Assembly (NCBI GenBank): GCA_018058545.1
Contig: JAGOZU010000006.1
Span: 1 to 64,000, forward strand
From: Promineifilum sp.
Lineage (GTDB): Bacteria; Chloroflexota; Anaerolineae; Promineifilales; Promineifilaceae
Direction of reading: 5' to 3'
DNA: 64,000 nt
A model generated the notes under the pieces. That model did no database searches and was not told the DNA's origin. It saw only the letters and a program-made list of their open reading frames with translations. Both the position numbers and the translations under genes were made by a program. Below are positions 1-7,789 of this stretch, piece after piece. Every line of letters begins with the position of its first letter. Position 1 is the first letter of the stretch.

Positions 1-396
1 GGGCAGCAGGGCATCCTGTTGAGCCTTGTTCCAGCGGTGGACTTCATCGACAAAGAGGGTCGTGCGCTGGTTATAGAGTTCGCGCCGCTCGCGGGCCACC
101 TCGATGGCTTCGCGAATCTCCTTGACCCCGGCCAACACGGCGTTGATGATGATGAAATGGCTGCGGGTGCTATTGGCGATGACCATCGCCAGCGTCGTCT
201 TGCCGGTGCCCGGCGGGCCATAGAAGATGAGCGATGAGAGCTGGTCGGCCTGGATGGCGCGGCGAAGCAGCCGGCCGGGGCCGATGATGTGGCTTTGGCC
301 GACGAACTCATCCAGCGTGCGCGGCCGCATCCGGGCGGCCAATGGCGCTTCCTGTCGAATACGTTCCTGGGCAGCGTGGGAAAAGAGATCGCTCAT
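1..396 (-). CDS. rarA: Replication-associated recombination protein A (RarA/MgsA), N-terminal part
   Basis: This is the first 132 codons of an AAA+ ATPase; the rest lies beyond the left edge. The translation begins [20 protein letters not shown] and has the clamp-loader-like arrangement of RarA: a Walker A motif GPPGTGKTT near residue 60 and a Walker B stretch [11 protein letters not shown] near residue 113. The conserved phrase [15 protein letters not shown] precedes the P-loop. RarA-family proteins act at stalled replication forks as DNA-dependent ATPases. The ATG lies 6 bases after a TATAAT on the same strand and has no Shine-Dalgarno, which suggests a leaderless transcript. The family assignment is firm; the missing C-terminus cannot be judged. 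Confidence 0.9.
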   Translation of the reverse strand, partial: MSDLFSHAAQERIRQEAPLAARMRPRTLDEFVGQSHIIGPGRLLRRAIQADQLSSLIFYGPPGTGKTTLAMVIANSTRSHFIIINAVLAGVKEIREAIEVARERRELYNQRTTLFVDEVHRWNKAQQDALLP

Positions 397-402
397 GGAC
401 AA

Positions 403-408
403 ATTATA
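403..408 (-). promoter_or_regulatory. -10 box (TATAAT) of rarA
   Basis: On the minus strand a perfect TATAAT lies 6 bases upstream of the rarA ATG. A start site 6-7 bases after the box would fall on the start codon itself. The expected -35 position, 17 bases upstream, reads CTGCAC, which is a weak match. Confidence 0.5.
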
Positions 409-575
409 TCGTCCGGTGATGCGCGGTGCAGGGGATGATGTGGAATTGCCGGGACGCTCAGGAATATTTCGCCGAGTTGAGTGATCGCGGGGGATGGTTG
501 TGTTACTATATAGTTCGGGTCCGATGACAAGCGATCCGCCGGTTCCATTGACGCAATATCACGGTGAAACCAGAC

Positions 576-1034
576 ATGAAATTAGCAGAAGCATTAATCT
601 TGCGCTCTGACCGCAAGAAACGACTGGAGTTCCTGAAGGAGCGATTGATTCGCGTGGCCAAGGTGCAGGAAGGCGATCGCCCGGCCGAAGATCCGGTTGC
701 GCTGCTGGATGAAGTGGACCGGACGGTGACCGACCTGACGCGCCTCATCCGCCAGATCAACCGCACCAACACGGCCGTCCGGCTCGATGACGGCCGCACC
801 ATCGCCGACGCCATTGCCGACCGCGACGATCTGAAGCTTCGCCATTCGATCCTCAACGGCCTGATTCAAAACGCGGCCATCAAGCAGGATCGATATACCA
901 AAAGTGAGATTCGCTTCCAGACGACGATCGATGTGGCCGCCTTGCAGCGGCAACTCGACAACCTGGCCCAAGCGTATCGCGAACTGGACATGAAAATTCA
1001 GGCAGCCAATTGGCTGTTTGATCTGATGGAATAA
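576..1034 (+). CDS. DIP1984 family (septicolysin-like) protein
   Basis: A 152-residue all-helical protein beginning MKLAEALILRSDRKKRLEFL, which matches the usual start and length of the DIP1984 family, also annotated as septicolysin-like. A GTG four codons upstream is possible, but the MKLAEAL start is typical of the family. Charged heptad-like segments and a conserved DGRTIADAIADRD stretch occur in the middle. The molecular function of the family is not established; the cytolysin label comes from distant similarity and should not be taken literally. The gene stands alone between rarA and an uncharacterised gene. Confidence 0.75.
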   Translation: MKLAEALILRSDRKKRLEFLKERLIRVAKVQEGDRPAEDPVALLDEVDRTVTDLTRLIRQINRTNTAVRLDDGRTIADAIADRDDLKLRHSILNGLIQNAAIKQDRYTKSEIRFQTTIDVAALQRQLDNLAQAYRELDMKIQAANWLFDLME

Positions 1035-1107
1035 CGTTGAAGTTGGTAGCCGAATCGGTCGAAGCGAGTACAACCCCATTGGAGGCGGGGCAAAGCCTTC
1101 AGCCATC

Positions 1108-1169
1108 TTGACGTGAAAGGCCACGTCAAATACTCAACCAGGTATGCCCCGTAATGTCACAGGGGTACC
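1108..1169 (+). other. Two hairpins in a 227-base non-coding leader
   Basis: The gap between the DIP1984 gene and the next gene has no convincing coding frame but contains two inverted repeats. The first pairs TTGACGTG (1108-1115) with CACGTCAA (1122-1129) around a 6-base loop. The second pairs GGTA and CCCC (1141-1150, with a 2-base bulge) with GGGGTACC (1162-1169). The motif ACCAGGT occurs three times in the gap. It could be a structured 5' leader or a small RNA; no known riboswitch class was recognised. Confidence 0.4.
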
Positions 1170-1261
1170 AGGTAAAGCGTAAAGTCACAACCAACGTACT
1201 GGTCGACCGGGACGGTGAGGGTGGGTAAGGGGACTTCAACCAGGTTCGGAGGATAGATAAA

Positions 1262-1540
1262 ATGGCTATTAAAGTTCAGCGTTCAATGATTGATGCCAAG
1301 AAGTTCAAGTGGGAAGCGGGCAGCGGTGACGACAAGACCGATGTGAAGCACGACCGCTTGATGTTCAGCCGTCGCCAGGGGTATGAAGTGGTCCGGATGA
1401 TCCAGAAGGTTGTCAATCACTTCGGCTATGAGACTGAGGAAGATGTCAAGCGGGTTGAGGCGGCGATCCGCAATGATTTGCCGGGCAACGTGCGCAGCCA
1501 AAAGAATGTGCTCAATTGGCTGGTCGCCCATCTGTCCTGA
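1262..1540 (+). CDS. Hypothetical protein, 92 residues
   Basis: A small, charged, soluble protein without signal peptide or membrane segment, beginning MAIKVQRSMIDAKKFKWEAG. A good ribosome site (GGAGG, 9 bases upstream) fixes the start. The C-terminal half (RQGYEVVRMIQKVVNHFGYE and onward) is predicted helical and resembles a small DNA- or nucleotide-binding fold only loosely. The family is not recognised. It ends just before a hairpin terminator shared with the convergent RNA methyltransferase gene. Confidence 0.75.
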   Translation: MAIKVQRSMIDAKKFKWEAGSGDDKTDVKHDRLMFSRRQGYEVVRMIQKVVNHFGYETEEDVKRVEAAIRNDLPGNVRSQKNVLNWLVAHLS

Positions 1541-1573
1541 TCCGGCGGACAACGCCCGTCAAACAGAATCTGA

Positions 1574-1620
1574 AGAGGCCGGGGGCGTTCAATTCGATCC
1601 CGGCCTCTAGCCGGTTTCTT
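1574..1620. terminator. Terminator hairpin between convergent genes
   Basis: A perfect 10-bp stem, AGAGGCCGGG (1574-1583) with CCCGGCCTCT (1599-1608), and a 15-base loop, followed by a short T-containing stretch. It sits between the stop codons of the 92-residue gene and the convergent methyltransferase gene, so it can serve both strands. Confidence 0.65.
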
Positions 1621-1626
1621 CGATAA

Positions 1627-2418
1627 CTACTGCAGGCTGCTTTGGATGGCGTAGAGGAAGACGCCGGTCGCCACGGCCAGGTTGAGCGACCCGGCGCGGC
1701 CGTGCATGGGCAGTCGGATTAGCTCATCGCAGGCGTCCGTCTGCTCGGCCGACAGCCCTTCGCGCTCGCTGCCCATCAGCAGCACAAGCGGCGACGTATA
1801 AGCGACCGAGCGATAATCGTCGCGGCCGTGGGCCGAGGTTCCATAGAGTCGATAGCCGCTCTTTCGCCTCCATTCAACGAAAGCCGCAAATGTGGCCGAC
1901 ACCACCGGCAGGCTAAACACGACCCCCATGCCGGCGCGGATGGCCGCGGGGTGATAGATATCCACGCCTCCGTCGAGCAAAAGCAATCCCGACGCGCCCA
2001 CGGCGTCGATGGTGCGCAGAATCGTGCCGACATTGCCCGGGTCCTGCGGAGAGACCAACGCCACCAGCCAGGGATGAGTCTCCGCTCGCAGCGCTTCCAG
2101 AGGGGTGTGGCGCTGCCGGACGACCGCCAGCAAGCCTTGCGGGTTTTCCTTGCCGGCCAGGGCGTGCATGACTTCGGCCGACACCGGATAGACGGGGGTT
2201 CCGCCGGCCGACGCCGATTCCACCAGCTCGCGGCCGAAGGCGCTGACGAGCAGATCGGGCGCATAGACCAGATAGGCCACATCACCCGAGGCCAACGCCT
2301 CTCCGGCGTGGAAGATGCCCTCGGCGACACACAGGCCGGTCGCCCCGCGGTGCTTGCGTTGCGCCAGAGCGCGAACCTGTTTGACGCGGGGATTGGATGT
2401 ACTGGAGATGAGGTCCAT
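1627..2418 (-). CDS. TrmH/SpoU-family RNA 2'-O-methyltransferase
   Basis: A 263-residue SPOUT-class methyltransferase. The three family motifs are present in the C-terminal catalytic domain: DPGNVGTILRTIDAVGAS (motif 1), LLMGSEREGLS (motif 2) and LPMHGRAGSLNLAVATGVFL (motif 3), which together form the knotted SAM site. The N-terminal part (STSNPRVKQVRALAQRKHRG) is the substrate-binding domain typical of RlmB/TsnR-like members. A longer reading to 2565 exists, but its extra N-terminus is low-quality sequence overlapping the next gene, so the ATG before DLISSTSNPR was chosen. It probably methylates a ribose in rRNA; the exact site cannot be told from sequence. Confidence 0.88.
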   Translation of the reverse strand: MDLISSTSNPRVKQVRALAQRKHRGATGLCVAEGIFHAGEALASGDVAYLVYAPDLLVSAFGRELVESASAGGTPVYPVSAEVMHALAGKENPQGLLAVVRQRHTPLEALRAETHPWLVALVSPQDPGNVGTILRTIDAVGASGLLLLDGGVDIYHPAAIRAGMGVVFSLPVVSATFAAFVEWRRKSGYRLYGTSAHGRDDYRSVAYTSPLVLLMGSEREGLSAEQTDACDELIRLPMHGRAGSLNLAVATGVFLYAIQSSLQ

Positions 2419-2434
2419 CGACTGCGAATCGCGA

Positions 2435-2746
2435 CTACAACTGGAATCCGCCGCGATAAGGCACGACCTTGTAGCGAAGGTCGGTGACGTACTTCTCAAG
2501 CTCATCGTTGAGGTCGTTCCACAACTCGCTGTCCAGCAGGCGGGCCATCGTTTGCTCGTCGCCACAGACGAAACCGATCAGCCGGTTGGGACCCTGGCCG
2601 TAGGCCGTGTGCCATGCCTCGCTCATCTGCAAGCCCATCGTTTGCAGAGCGGGAACGTACTGACCCATGATGAACTGGTAATAGTCCTGCAAGGTATTCT
2701 GGTTGACGTCGTATTCGAGTAGCAGTTTCAGCCCGTTTTCGTCCAT
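2435..2746 (-). CDS. Hypothetical protein, 103 residues
   Basis: A compact soluble protein beginning MDENGLKLLLEYDVNQNTLQ. The ATG has a GAGGT ribosome site 4-9 bases upstream; a longer in-frame extension upstream is Arg-rich and non-conserved in character. The alternation of strands and helices (LLLEYDV; then a long helix; then NRLIGFVCGD) is suggestive of a dimeric alpha/beta-barrel (ABM-like) fold, but no motif proves it. It is only 16 bases upstream of the RNA methyltransferase on the same strand and is probably cotranscribed with it. Function unknown. Confidence 0.7.
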   Translation of the reverse strand: MDENGLKLLLEYDVNQNTLQDYYQFIMGQYVPALQTMGLQMSEAWHTAYGQGPNRLIGFVCGDEQTMARLLDSELWNDLNDELEKYVTDLRYKVVPYRGGFQL

Positions 2747-2870
2747 CTTGACCTCGTACTCCCCTATTCTAGCCGGACGCGGGCACAATACCACAGGCCG
2801 GAGGTTATTCTCATCAAGATGACGCCCGTCCCGGCGGCTTAGGCGCGCATCAGATGATCGCGCCCGGCTG

Positions 2871-2899
2871 TTTACCGCCATTGCCCCATGATGTACAAT
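2871..2899 (+). promoter_or_regulatory. Promoter of the protealysin-emfourin operon
   Basis: TTTACC (2871-2876) and TACAAT (2894-2899) are separated by 17 bases, giving a good housekeeping-sigma promoter 54 bases upstream of the M4 protease ATG. Confidence 0.55.
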
Positions 2900-2952
2900 G
2901 CAATTGAAAGGCCCTCGCGGCCGCGCTTAAGTTAGCAACAGGAGATCTGCCC

Positions 2953-4131
2953 ATGAACGGCTGTCGAAGTTCGCTCTATTGCATCCTTCCGCCCTACATG
3001 TTTCGCGAAATCGTCGAAAACGGCACGGCCGACCAACGGCAGCAAGCTCTGCGCAACCTTGTTTCGGTCGAAGCTACGCTGGTGCAGCGCGACGTCATCG
3101 CCAAAGAGGGACCCTGGGAGCCGCTCATGGAAGCCATGAGCACAGAAGTTAACCGCACCATCTACACAGCCGACAACAGCAGCAGCCTGCCCGGTCGCCA
3201 GTTGCGCAGCGAGGGCGGCCCGCCCACCGGCGATCCCGCGGCCGATGAGGCCTATGACGGCGCGGGCGCGACCCATGCCCTCTTCTCGGAGATATTCGAT
3301 CGCAACTCCATCGACGGCAACGGCATGCGCCTCGACTCCACCGTCCACTATCGTACCGGCTACGACAACGCCTTCTGGAACGGGCGACAGATGATCTACG
3401 GCGACGGGGACGAAGATTTGCCCGAAGCGCAGCGCCTTTTCAATCGGTTCACCATCGCCGTCGATATCATCGGCCACGAACTGACCCACGGCGTGACCCA
3501 GCACACCGCCAACCTGATCTACCAGGGACAGGCCGGCGCGCTCAACGAGTCGATGTCCGATGTATTCGGCTCGCTGGTGAAGCAACGGCTGCTGGGCCAC
3601 TCCGCGGCCGATGCCGACTGGATCATCGGCGAGGGTCTGTTCACATCCAATGTCAACGGCGCGGGCATCCGCAGCATGAAGGCGCCGGGCACAGCCTACA
3701 ACGACCCGGTATTGGGCAAGGACCCTCAGCCGGGCCACATGCGTGATTACGTCCAGACGACCTCCGACAACGGCGGCGTTCACATCAATTCAGGAATTCC
3801 CAATCACGCTTTCCATGTGACGGCGGTCAATCTGGGCGGTTTCGCCTGGGAGAAGGCGGGGCAGATCTGGTATTTGACGCTGAAGAGCAAACTGAGTGAA
3901 TCGGCCGACTTCGCCATGGCCGCGGCCAAAACCTATGAAGCTGCCGGAGAGCTATACGGACTGGGCAGTCTGGAGCAACAGGCTGTGCGCGCCGGTTGGG
4001 CGGAAGTGGGAATCACTATCCAGCAGGGGGGACCTGATCCGGGCGACGGTGATCCCGGGGACGGTGGCGGTCGGCCGGGCTGCGCAGGCTCGCTAACGGG
4101 CCTCTTCCGTTCGCTATTCGGCCTGAGATAA
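2953..4131 (+). CDS. M4-family (thermolysin/protealysin-like) zinc metalloprotease
   Basis: A 392-residue zinc endopeptidase. The catalytic motif HELTH (H175, E176, H179) is followed by the third zinc ligand in NESMSD (E199) and by the transition-state histidine in GGVHINSG (H277). There is no signal peptide. Instead a short propeptide of about 50 residues contains CILPPYM, matching the PPY motif of protealysin-type precursors; C10 may act as the cysteine switch known in that subfamily. The C-terminus carries a Gly/Asp/Pro-rich tail after the catalytic domain. A ribosome site (AGGAGA) precedes the ATG. The next gene encodes the inhibitor emfourin, which supports the protealysin-like assignment. 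Such proteases are often cytoplasmic or exported without a classical signal. Confidence 0.93.
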   Translation: MNGCRSSLYCILPPYMFREIVENGTADQRQQALRNLVSVEATLVQRDVIAKEGPWEPLMEAMSTEVNRTIYTADNSSSLPGRQLRSEGGPPTGDPAADEAYDGAGATHALFSEIFDRNSIDGNGMRLDSTVHYRTGYDNAFWNGRQMIYGDGDEDLPEAQRLFNRFTIAVDIIGHELTHGVTQHTANLIYQGQAGALNESMSDVFGSLVKQRLLGHSAADADWIIGEGLFTSNVNGAGIRSMKAPGTAYNDPVLGKDPQPGHMRDYVQTTSDNGGVHINSGIPNHAFHVTAVNLGGFAWEKAGQIWYLTLKSKLSESADFAMAAAKTYEAAGELYGLGSLEQQAVRAGWAEVGITIQQGGPDPGDGDPGDGGGRPGCAGSLTGLFRSLFGLR

Positions 4132-4157
4132 GTGGTCGAGAAAACGAGGGTAGTCCA

Positions 4158-4478
4158 ATGAAAATCTACTTTGAAAGAACCGGCGGGTTTATGGGGCGGG
4201 GCGTCTCCACGGTGATCGATACCAATCAGTTGCCACCGGAAGAGGCGCTCAGCCTGTTGGAAAAACTGGATGAGTCCGACTTCTTTTGCCTCCCGGAGAA
4301 GATCACCACCGGGCTGGAAGGAGTTTCGGGCGCCGATCGGTATTGCTACAAGGTCACAGTCGAGTTGGCCGGCGTTCAGCGCACGGTTGAGACTCTGGAA
4401 GGGGACGCCCCGGAAGAGATGCAGCCGCTGCTGAACGAGTTAACCCATTTGGCGCGCGCGGAGCGATTCCAACCCTAG
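4158..4478 (+). CDS. Emfourin-like protease inhibitor (protealysin inhibitor)
   Basis: A 106-residue protein, MKIYFERTGGFMGRGVSTVI at the start, with the layout of the emfourin family: an N-terminal strand with RxGGF, the LPPEEALSLLEKLDESDFF helix, and a DRYCYKVTVE strand. Emfourin is the slow-tight-binding inhibitor of protealysin described in Serratia, encoded beside the protease. Here it begins 27 bases after the M4 protease stop, so the pair is almost certainly an operon in which the inhibitor keeps the cytoplasmic protease in check. Function is assigned from family character and context. Confidence 0.8.
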   Translation: MKIYFERTGGFMGRGVSTVIDTNQLPPEEALSLLEKLDESDFFCLPEKITTGLEGVSGADRYCYKVTVELAGVQRTVETLEGDAPEEMQPLLNELTHLARAERFQP

Positions 4479-4517
4479 TGACATGCCTCCTTGCCGTAAT
4501 TCGGCTATCGTACCGGC

Positions 4518-5312
4518 ATGAGTAACGGCATCGAGTTTAGCGTGAATGGCGACGGCGCGGCCGTGTTGCGCGTCGTCCGGCCCGCCTCCCGCAACGCGCT
4601 CTCGTACGCGGCACAAGAAGCTTTCGCCGAGGCCGTGGCCGCCGCCGGGCGGGACGAGTCCATTCGCGTCCTCATCATCACCGGTTCCGACGGCACGTTT
4701 GTCTCCGGCGGCGATCTGAAGGAGCTGTCGCGCCATCCCGAAGCAGCCGCGGGGGAGCGCCTGAATCGCGTTATGAGCGCCGCCCTGGCCGCGCTGGCCG
4801 AACTCCCCTATCCGGTGCTGGCCGCCGTCAATGGTGATGCAGTCGGCGGGGGCTGCGAGATCATGACCGCCTGTGATTTGCGTCTGGCCGGTAGCCGGGC
4901 GCGGTTCGCCTTTCGCCAGATTCAGAACGGCCTGACGACGGGCTGGGGCGGCACGAGCCGGCTGGTGGCCCTCGTCGGGCGGAGCCGGGCGATGGAGCTG
5001 CTACTGACTGGCCGGACGATCGACGCGCCCGAGGCCCAATCGCTGGGACTTATCCATCGCATCGCGCCGCCGGACAGGGATGTCCTCGACGCGGCCTATG
5101 AATGGGCCGGCGAATTGATCGCCCTGCCGCGACAAGCTCTGGCGGCCACCAAGGTGCTCGTCCATGCCGCCGCACGCCTTTCCCCGGCCGACGCCGACCG
5201 CCTGGAATCGCAACTGTTCGTCGATTTGTGGCCGTCGGCCGACCATATCGAGGCCATGGAAGCCTTCGTCGCCAAACGGCCGCCAGACTTCAACCGGAAA
5301 CAAACCCAATAA
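4518..5312 (+). CDS. Enoyl-CoA hydratase/isomerase (crotonase) family protein
   Basis: A 264-residue crotonase-fold acyl-CoA enzyme. The oxyanion-hole segments are visible: SGGDLKEL near residue 63 and AAVNGDAVGGGCEIMTACDL near residues 102-121. The first catalytic glutamate is present (E114 in GGGCE). The second, which in rat crotonase is E164, aligns with Q134 in FRQIQNGLTTGWGG. Canonical hydratases need both, so a decarboxylase, isomerase or other activity is more likely; GLTTGWGG resembles (m)ethylmalonyl-CoA decarboxylase-like relatives. It is followed 20 bases later by a methyltransferase on the same strand. Confidence 0.85.
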   Translation: MSNGIEFSVNGDGAAVLRVVRPASRNALSYAAQEAFAEAVAAAGRDESIRVLIITGSDGTFVSGGDLKELSRHPEAAAGERLNRVMSAALAALAELPYPVLAAVNGDAVGGGCEIMTACDLRLAGSRARFAFRQIQNGLTTGWGGTSRLVALVGRSRAMELLLTGRTIDAPEAQSLGLIHRIAPPDRDVLDAAYEWAGELIALPRQALAATKVLVHAAARLSPADADRLESQLFVDLWPSADHIEAMEAFVAKRPPDFNRKQTQ

Positions 5313-5332
5313 CCCACCTACCCTGATCCGCC

Positions 5333-6106
5333 ATGTATGACCTGATCGCCCGCTACTACGATTTGAGCCACGACCAGTTGATCGACGATATCCCTTTCCT
5401 GCTGTCACTGGCGGCCGAGACGGGCGGCCCCGTGCTGGAAGTCGGTTGCGGCAGCGGCCGCCTGCTGGTCCCGCTGGCCCGCGCCGGCTACGATGCGATC
5501 GGCCTCGACAACTCGCCGGAGATGATGGCCCGCGCCGGGATAAGGGTATCGGCCCAGCCGCCGGACGTCCGCGAGCGCATCCGGTTCATCCATGCCGACG
5601 TGACCGCGCTCGATCTCTCGGCCCAAAACGAGTTCGGGCTGATCTTCTTCGGCAACAATACCTTTATGCACCTCGACGAGGCGGGCGCGGGGGCGGCCCT
5701 CAAGCGGTTGCGGCCGCTGCTTCGTCCGGGGGGCCGCCTGCTCATCGACGTGATGAACCCCCTGATTCTGGCAACGGCCGGCGACGATCCTGATTTCGTG
5801 CTGGAGGATACGCTGGTCGATGCCGGGGCGGGCCGGACAATCCGGCAATACACCGCCTACGAGTCCATTTCGGCCGAGCAGATCGTCGATGTCAGTTGGG
5901 TCTATGAATTGGAAGACGCGCCGGCGGGAAGCGAGGAGGCGACGACGAAAGCCCGCCTCCGCTACCACTACTTCTATCCTCATCAGTATGACCTGCTGCT
6001 GGGGTTGACGGGCTTCCGGCTGGCGGCTCTCTTCGGCGATTATGACGGCTCGCCGTTCGACGAGGAAAGCGACCGGCTGATCCTGGTGGCGACGACCGAC
6101 CGTTAA
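5333..6106 (+). CDS. Class I SAM-dependent methyltransferase
   Basis: A 257-residue Rossmann-fold methyltransferase. Motif I is VLEVGCGSGRLLVPLARAGY (from about residue 35), followed by IGLDNSPEMM with the acidic residue that binds the ribose of SAM, and LRPGGRLLIDVMNP in the later strand. The substrate cannot be inferred. Its TAA stop shares the palindrome TTAA with the stop of the convergent gene, so the two coding regions overlap by four bases without a terminator between them. Confidence 0.85.
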   Translation: MYDLIARYYDLSHDQLIDDIPFLLSLAAETGGPVLEVGCGSGRLLVPLARAGYDAIGLDNSPEMMARAGIRVSAQPPDVRERIRFIHADVTALDLSAQNEFGLIFFGNNTFMHLDEAGAGAALKRLRPLLRPGGRLLIDVMNPLILATAGDDPDFVLEDTLVDAGAGRTIRQYTAYESISAEQIVDVSWVYELEDAPAGSEEATTKARLRYHYFYPHQYDLLLGLTGFRLAALFGDYDGSPFDEESDRLILVATTDR

Positions 6107-7776
6107 TCCCGCCGATCGCGGTGTTCCACATCCAGCAGCAGCCCCAATTGGGCCACCGTCTGCTGAAACGCCTCCCAGTCGCCTTCGCGGATGACCACGG
6201 CCAGGTCGCCCAACGCCTCGCCCAGGAAGTCGCGGGTCTTGGGGTTGGCGCGCAGCGTCTCCAGGATGTCGGCATTGCCCACGCGCAGCACGACGACCGA
6301 TTGCAATCGTCCCTCGACCCCTCTCTCCGACCAGCGCGTGATACCGCGTCGCACGCTGGCGGGCACCGGACGGCCGCCGGCGCTCTCCAGGAATTGCACC
6401 ATGCGCTCCGGCGAAATGCCCTGCCCCTGGGCCTCGGCCAGCGACGACGGGGTGATCCGATAGCGATACGGCTTGCCGGGCGACAACGGTTCGGGATCGG
6501 CGATGCGCGCCGCCTGAAAACGCTCGTAACGGCCGGCGTTGTAGGGGACGAGCAGGATGCCGTCAGGCTGGACAACCAACGGAACGCGCACCTCGTCGGC
6601 CGCCGCCGGTTCATCATCCAGCCAGGCCAACGCTCGCGCCGTCAGCCGGTAGAGCGCCTCGTCTTCGCCGCCGGACGACAGCTCCGTCATGCCCAGCCAA
6701 TGCAGCGGCCCGCGGATCAGAAAGCGAAGCAGCCGCCCCTCGACCCGGTCCCAGTTCTCGAAGCCAGTGAGGTAGACCTGCGTGTCCATGTCGCGGATAT
6801 ACCACGTCTCGTAGTTGCCGTCCGGCCGCTGGAAATCCGGGTCTTGCTGCCTAACGACGGCGGCGACATCGGCGATCCGATACCATCGAGGGTCGGCCGG
6901 CAACACATCCATCAATGCCGTGCGGGCCGGCAAGGGATCGTTTTGCCAGCTATCGCCCTCGGCGATGAGGTCGGGGGTATGGCGCAGATCGTTCCAGATG
7001 CTCCGGCTCCAGCCGTCGGCCAGCGACCGTAACTGGGCCTCTCGACTGCCCTGGAGCCATTCGATCGCGGCGCGGGTCGGCCGCAGCAGGTCATCAGCAC
7101 GCCGCAACAAGGCCATCTCCGTGGCCAGCGTCAGCAGCAACGAGCGACGGTCGCGGTCAGGATTCACAAGCAGGTTGTCGAGATCGGGCAGACGGTCGGG
7201 TTGCAGGCCGGTGCGCTGGGCCAACGCCAACAGAGTCGTCAGATCGTCGACCGCGTCGATGGGCGGCGCGACGGAGGTGTTGGGCGCATCCACGGGCTGC
7301 AGGACGGGATAGGTCGCGCCGGCCGTCTCGGCCACGCGAGCCGGGGCCGACGGCGCCAACCGGCTGAATAACTCCTGAGGAAGGTAATAAAACTCCAGCA
7401 TCCCCTCGTCGGTCTGGTCGAAGCCGCGGTAGAGAAAGCCCCGGTACCAGAGCGACTCGGTCGGCCCGACGGGATCCAGCCAGGGTTCCTCGCGCTCCAT
7501 GCGCCCCGGCCCCATCTGGCGCACTTCGCCATGGTCGCGGGCAAAGATACCGACGGGGGCGCGGCCGCCCTGGCGCACGAGATCGGCCAGCGCCATCGAC
7601 TCCTCCGGCTCCAGATATTCCATCTCATCGAGAAGGTCGAGCTGGAGCAGTCGCTCGACCAGCTCCCCGACCGCCCGCGGTTTATCCTTGCCCGTCAGGT
7701 CCAGGCCATGCCATTCGCCGATGACGCGCAGGACGATCAGTTCGTGCTCCGACAGAGCGGATTCCAGGGTACGCAT
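6103..7776 (-). CDS. Large protein of unknown function with helicase-associated-like domain
   Basis: A 557-residue soluble protein beginning MRTLESALSEHELIVLRVIG. The N-terminal third looks like winged-helix elements. The C-terminal part (VRVPLVVQPDGILLVPYNAG through SPERMVQFLESAGGRPVPAS and the final DVEHRDRRD) resembles the helicase-associated domain found in XPB-like and stand-alone actinobacterial or chloroflexal proteins. No Walker motifs are present, so it is not itself an ATPase. It lies 13 bases downstream of the lipid kinase gene on the same strand and is probably cotranscribed. A DNA-associated role is a guess from the domain likeness. Confidence 0.7.
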   Translation of the reverse strand: MRTLESALSEHELIVLRVIGEWHGLDLTGKDKPRAVGELVERLLQLDLLDEMEYLEPEESMALADLVRQGGRAPVGIFARDHGEVRQMGPGRMEREEPWLDPVGPTESLWYRGFLYRGFDQTDEGMLEFYYLPQELFSRLAPSAPARVAETAGATYPVLQPVDAPNTSVAPPIDAVDDLTTLLALAQRTGLQPDRLPDLDNLLVNPDRDRRSLLLTLATEMALLRRADDLLRPTRAAIEWLQGSREAQLRSLADGWSRSIWNDLRHTPDLIAEGDSWQNDPLPARTALMDVLPADPRWYRIADVAAVVRQQDPDFQRPDGNYETWYIRDMDTQVYLTGFENWDRVEGRLLRFLIRGPLHWLGMTELSSGGEDEALYRLTARALAWLDDEPAAADEVRVPLVVQPDGILLVPYNAGRYERFQAARIADPEPLSPGKPYRYRITPSSLAEAQGQGISPERMVQFLESAGGRPVPASVRRGITRWSERGVEGRLQSVVVLRVGNADILETLRANPKTRDFLGEALGDLAVVIREGDWEAFQQTVAQLGLLLDVEHRDRRD

Positions 7777-7789
7777 GAGTGGGTTTGGC

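Noticed and set aside
2418-2565. Longer N-terminus for the RNA methyltransferase
   Set aside because: The extension is Ser/Thr/Cys-rich without family character and overlaps the coding part of the upstream gene.
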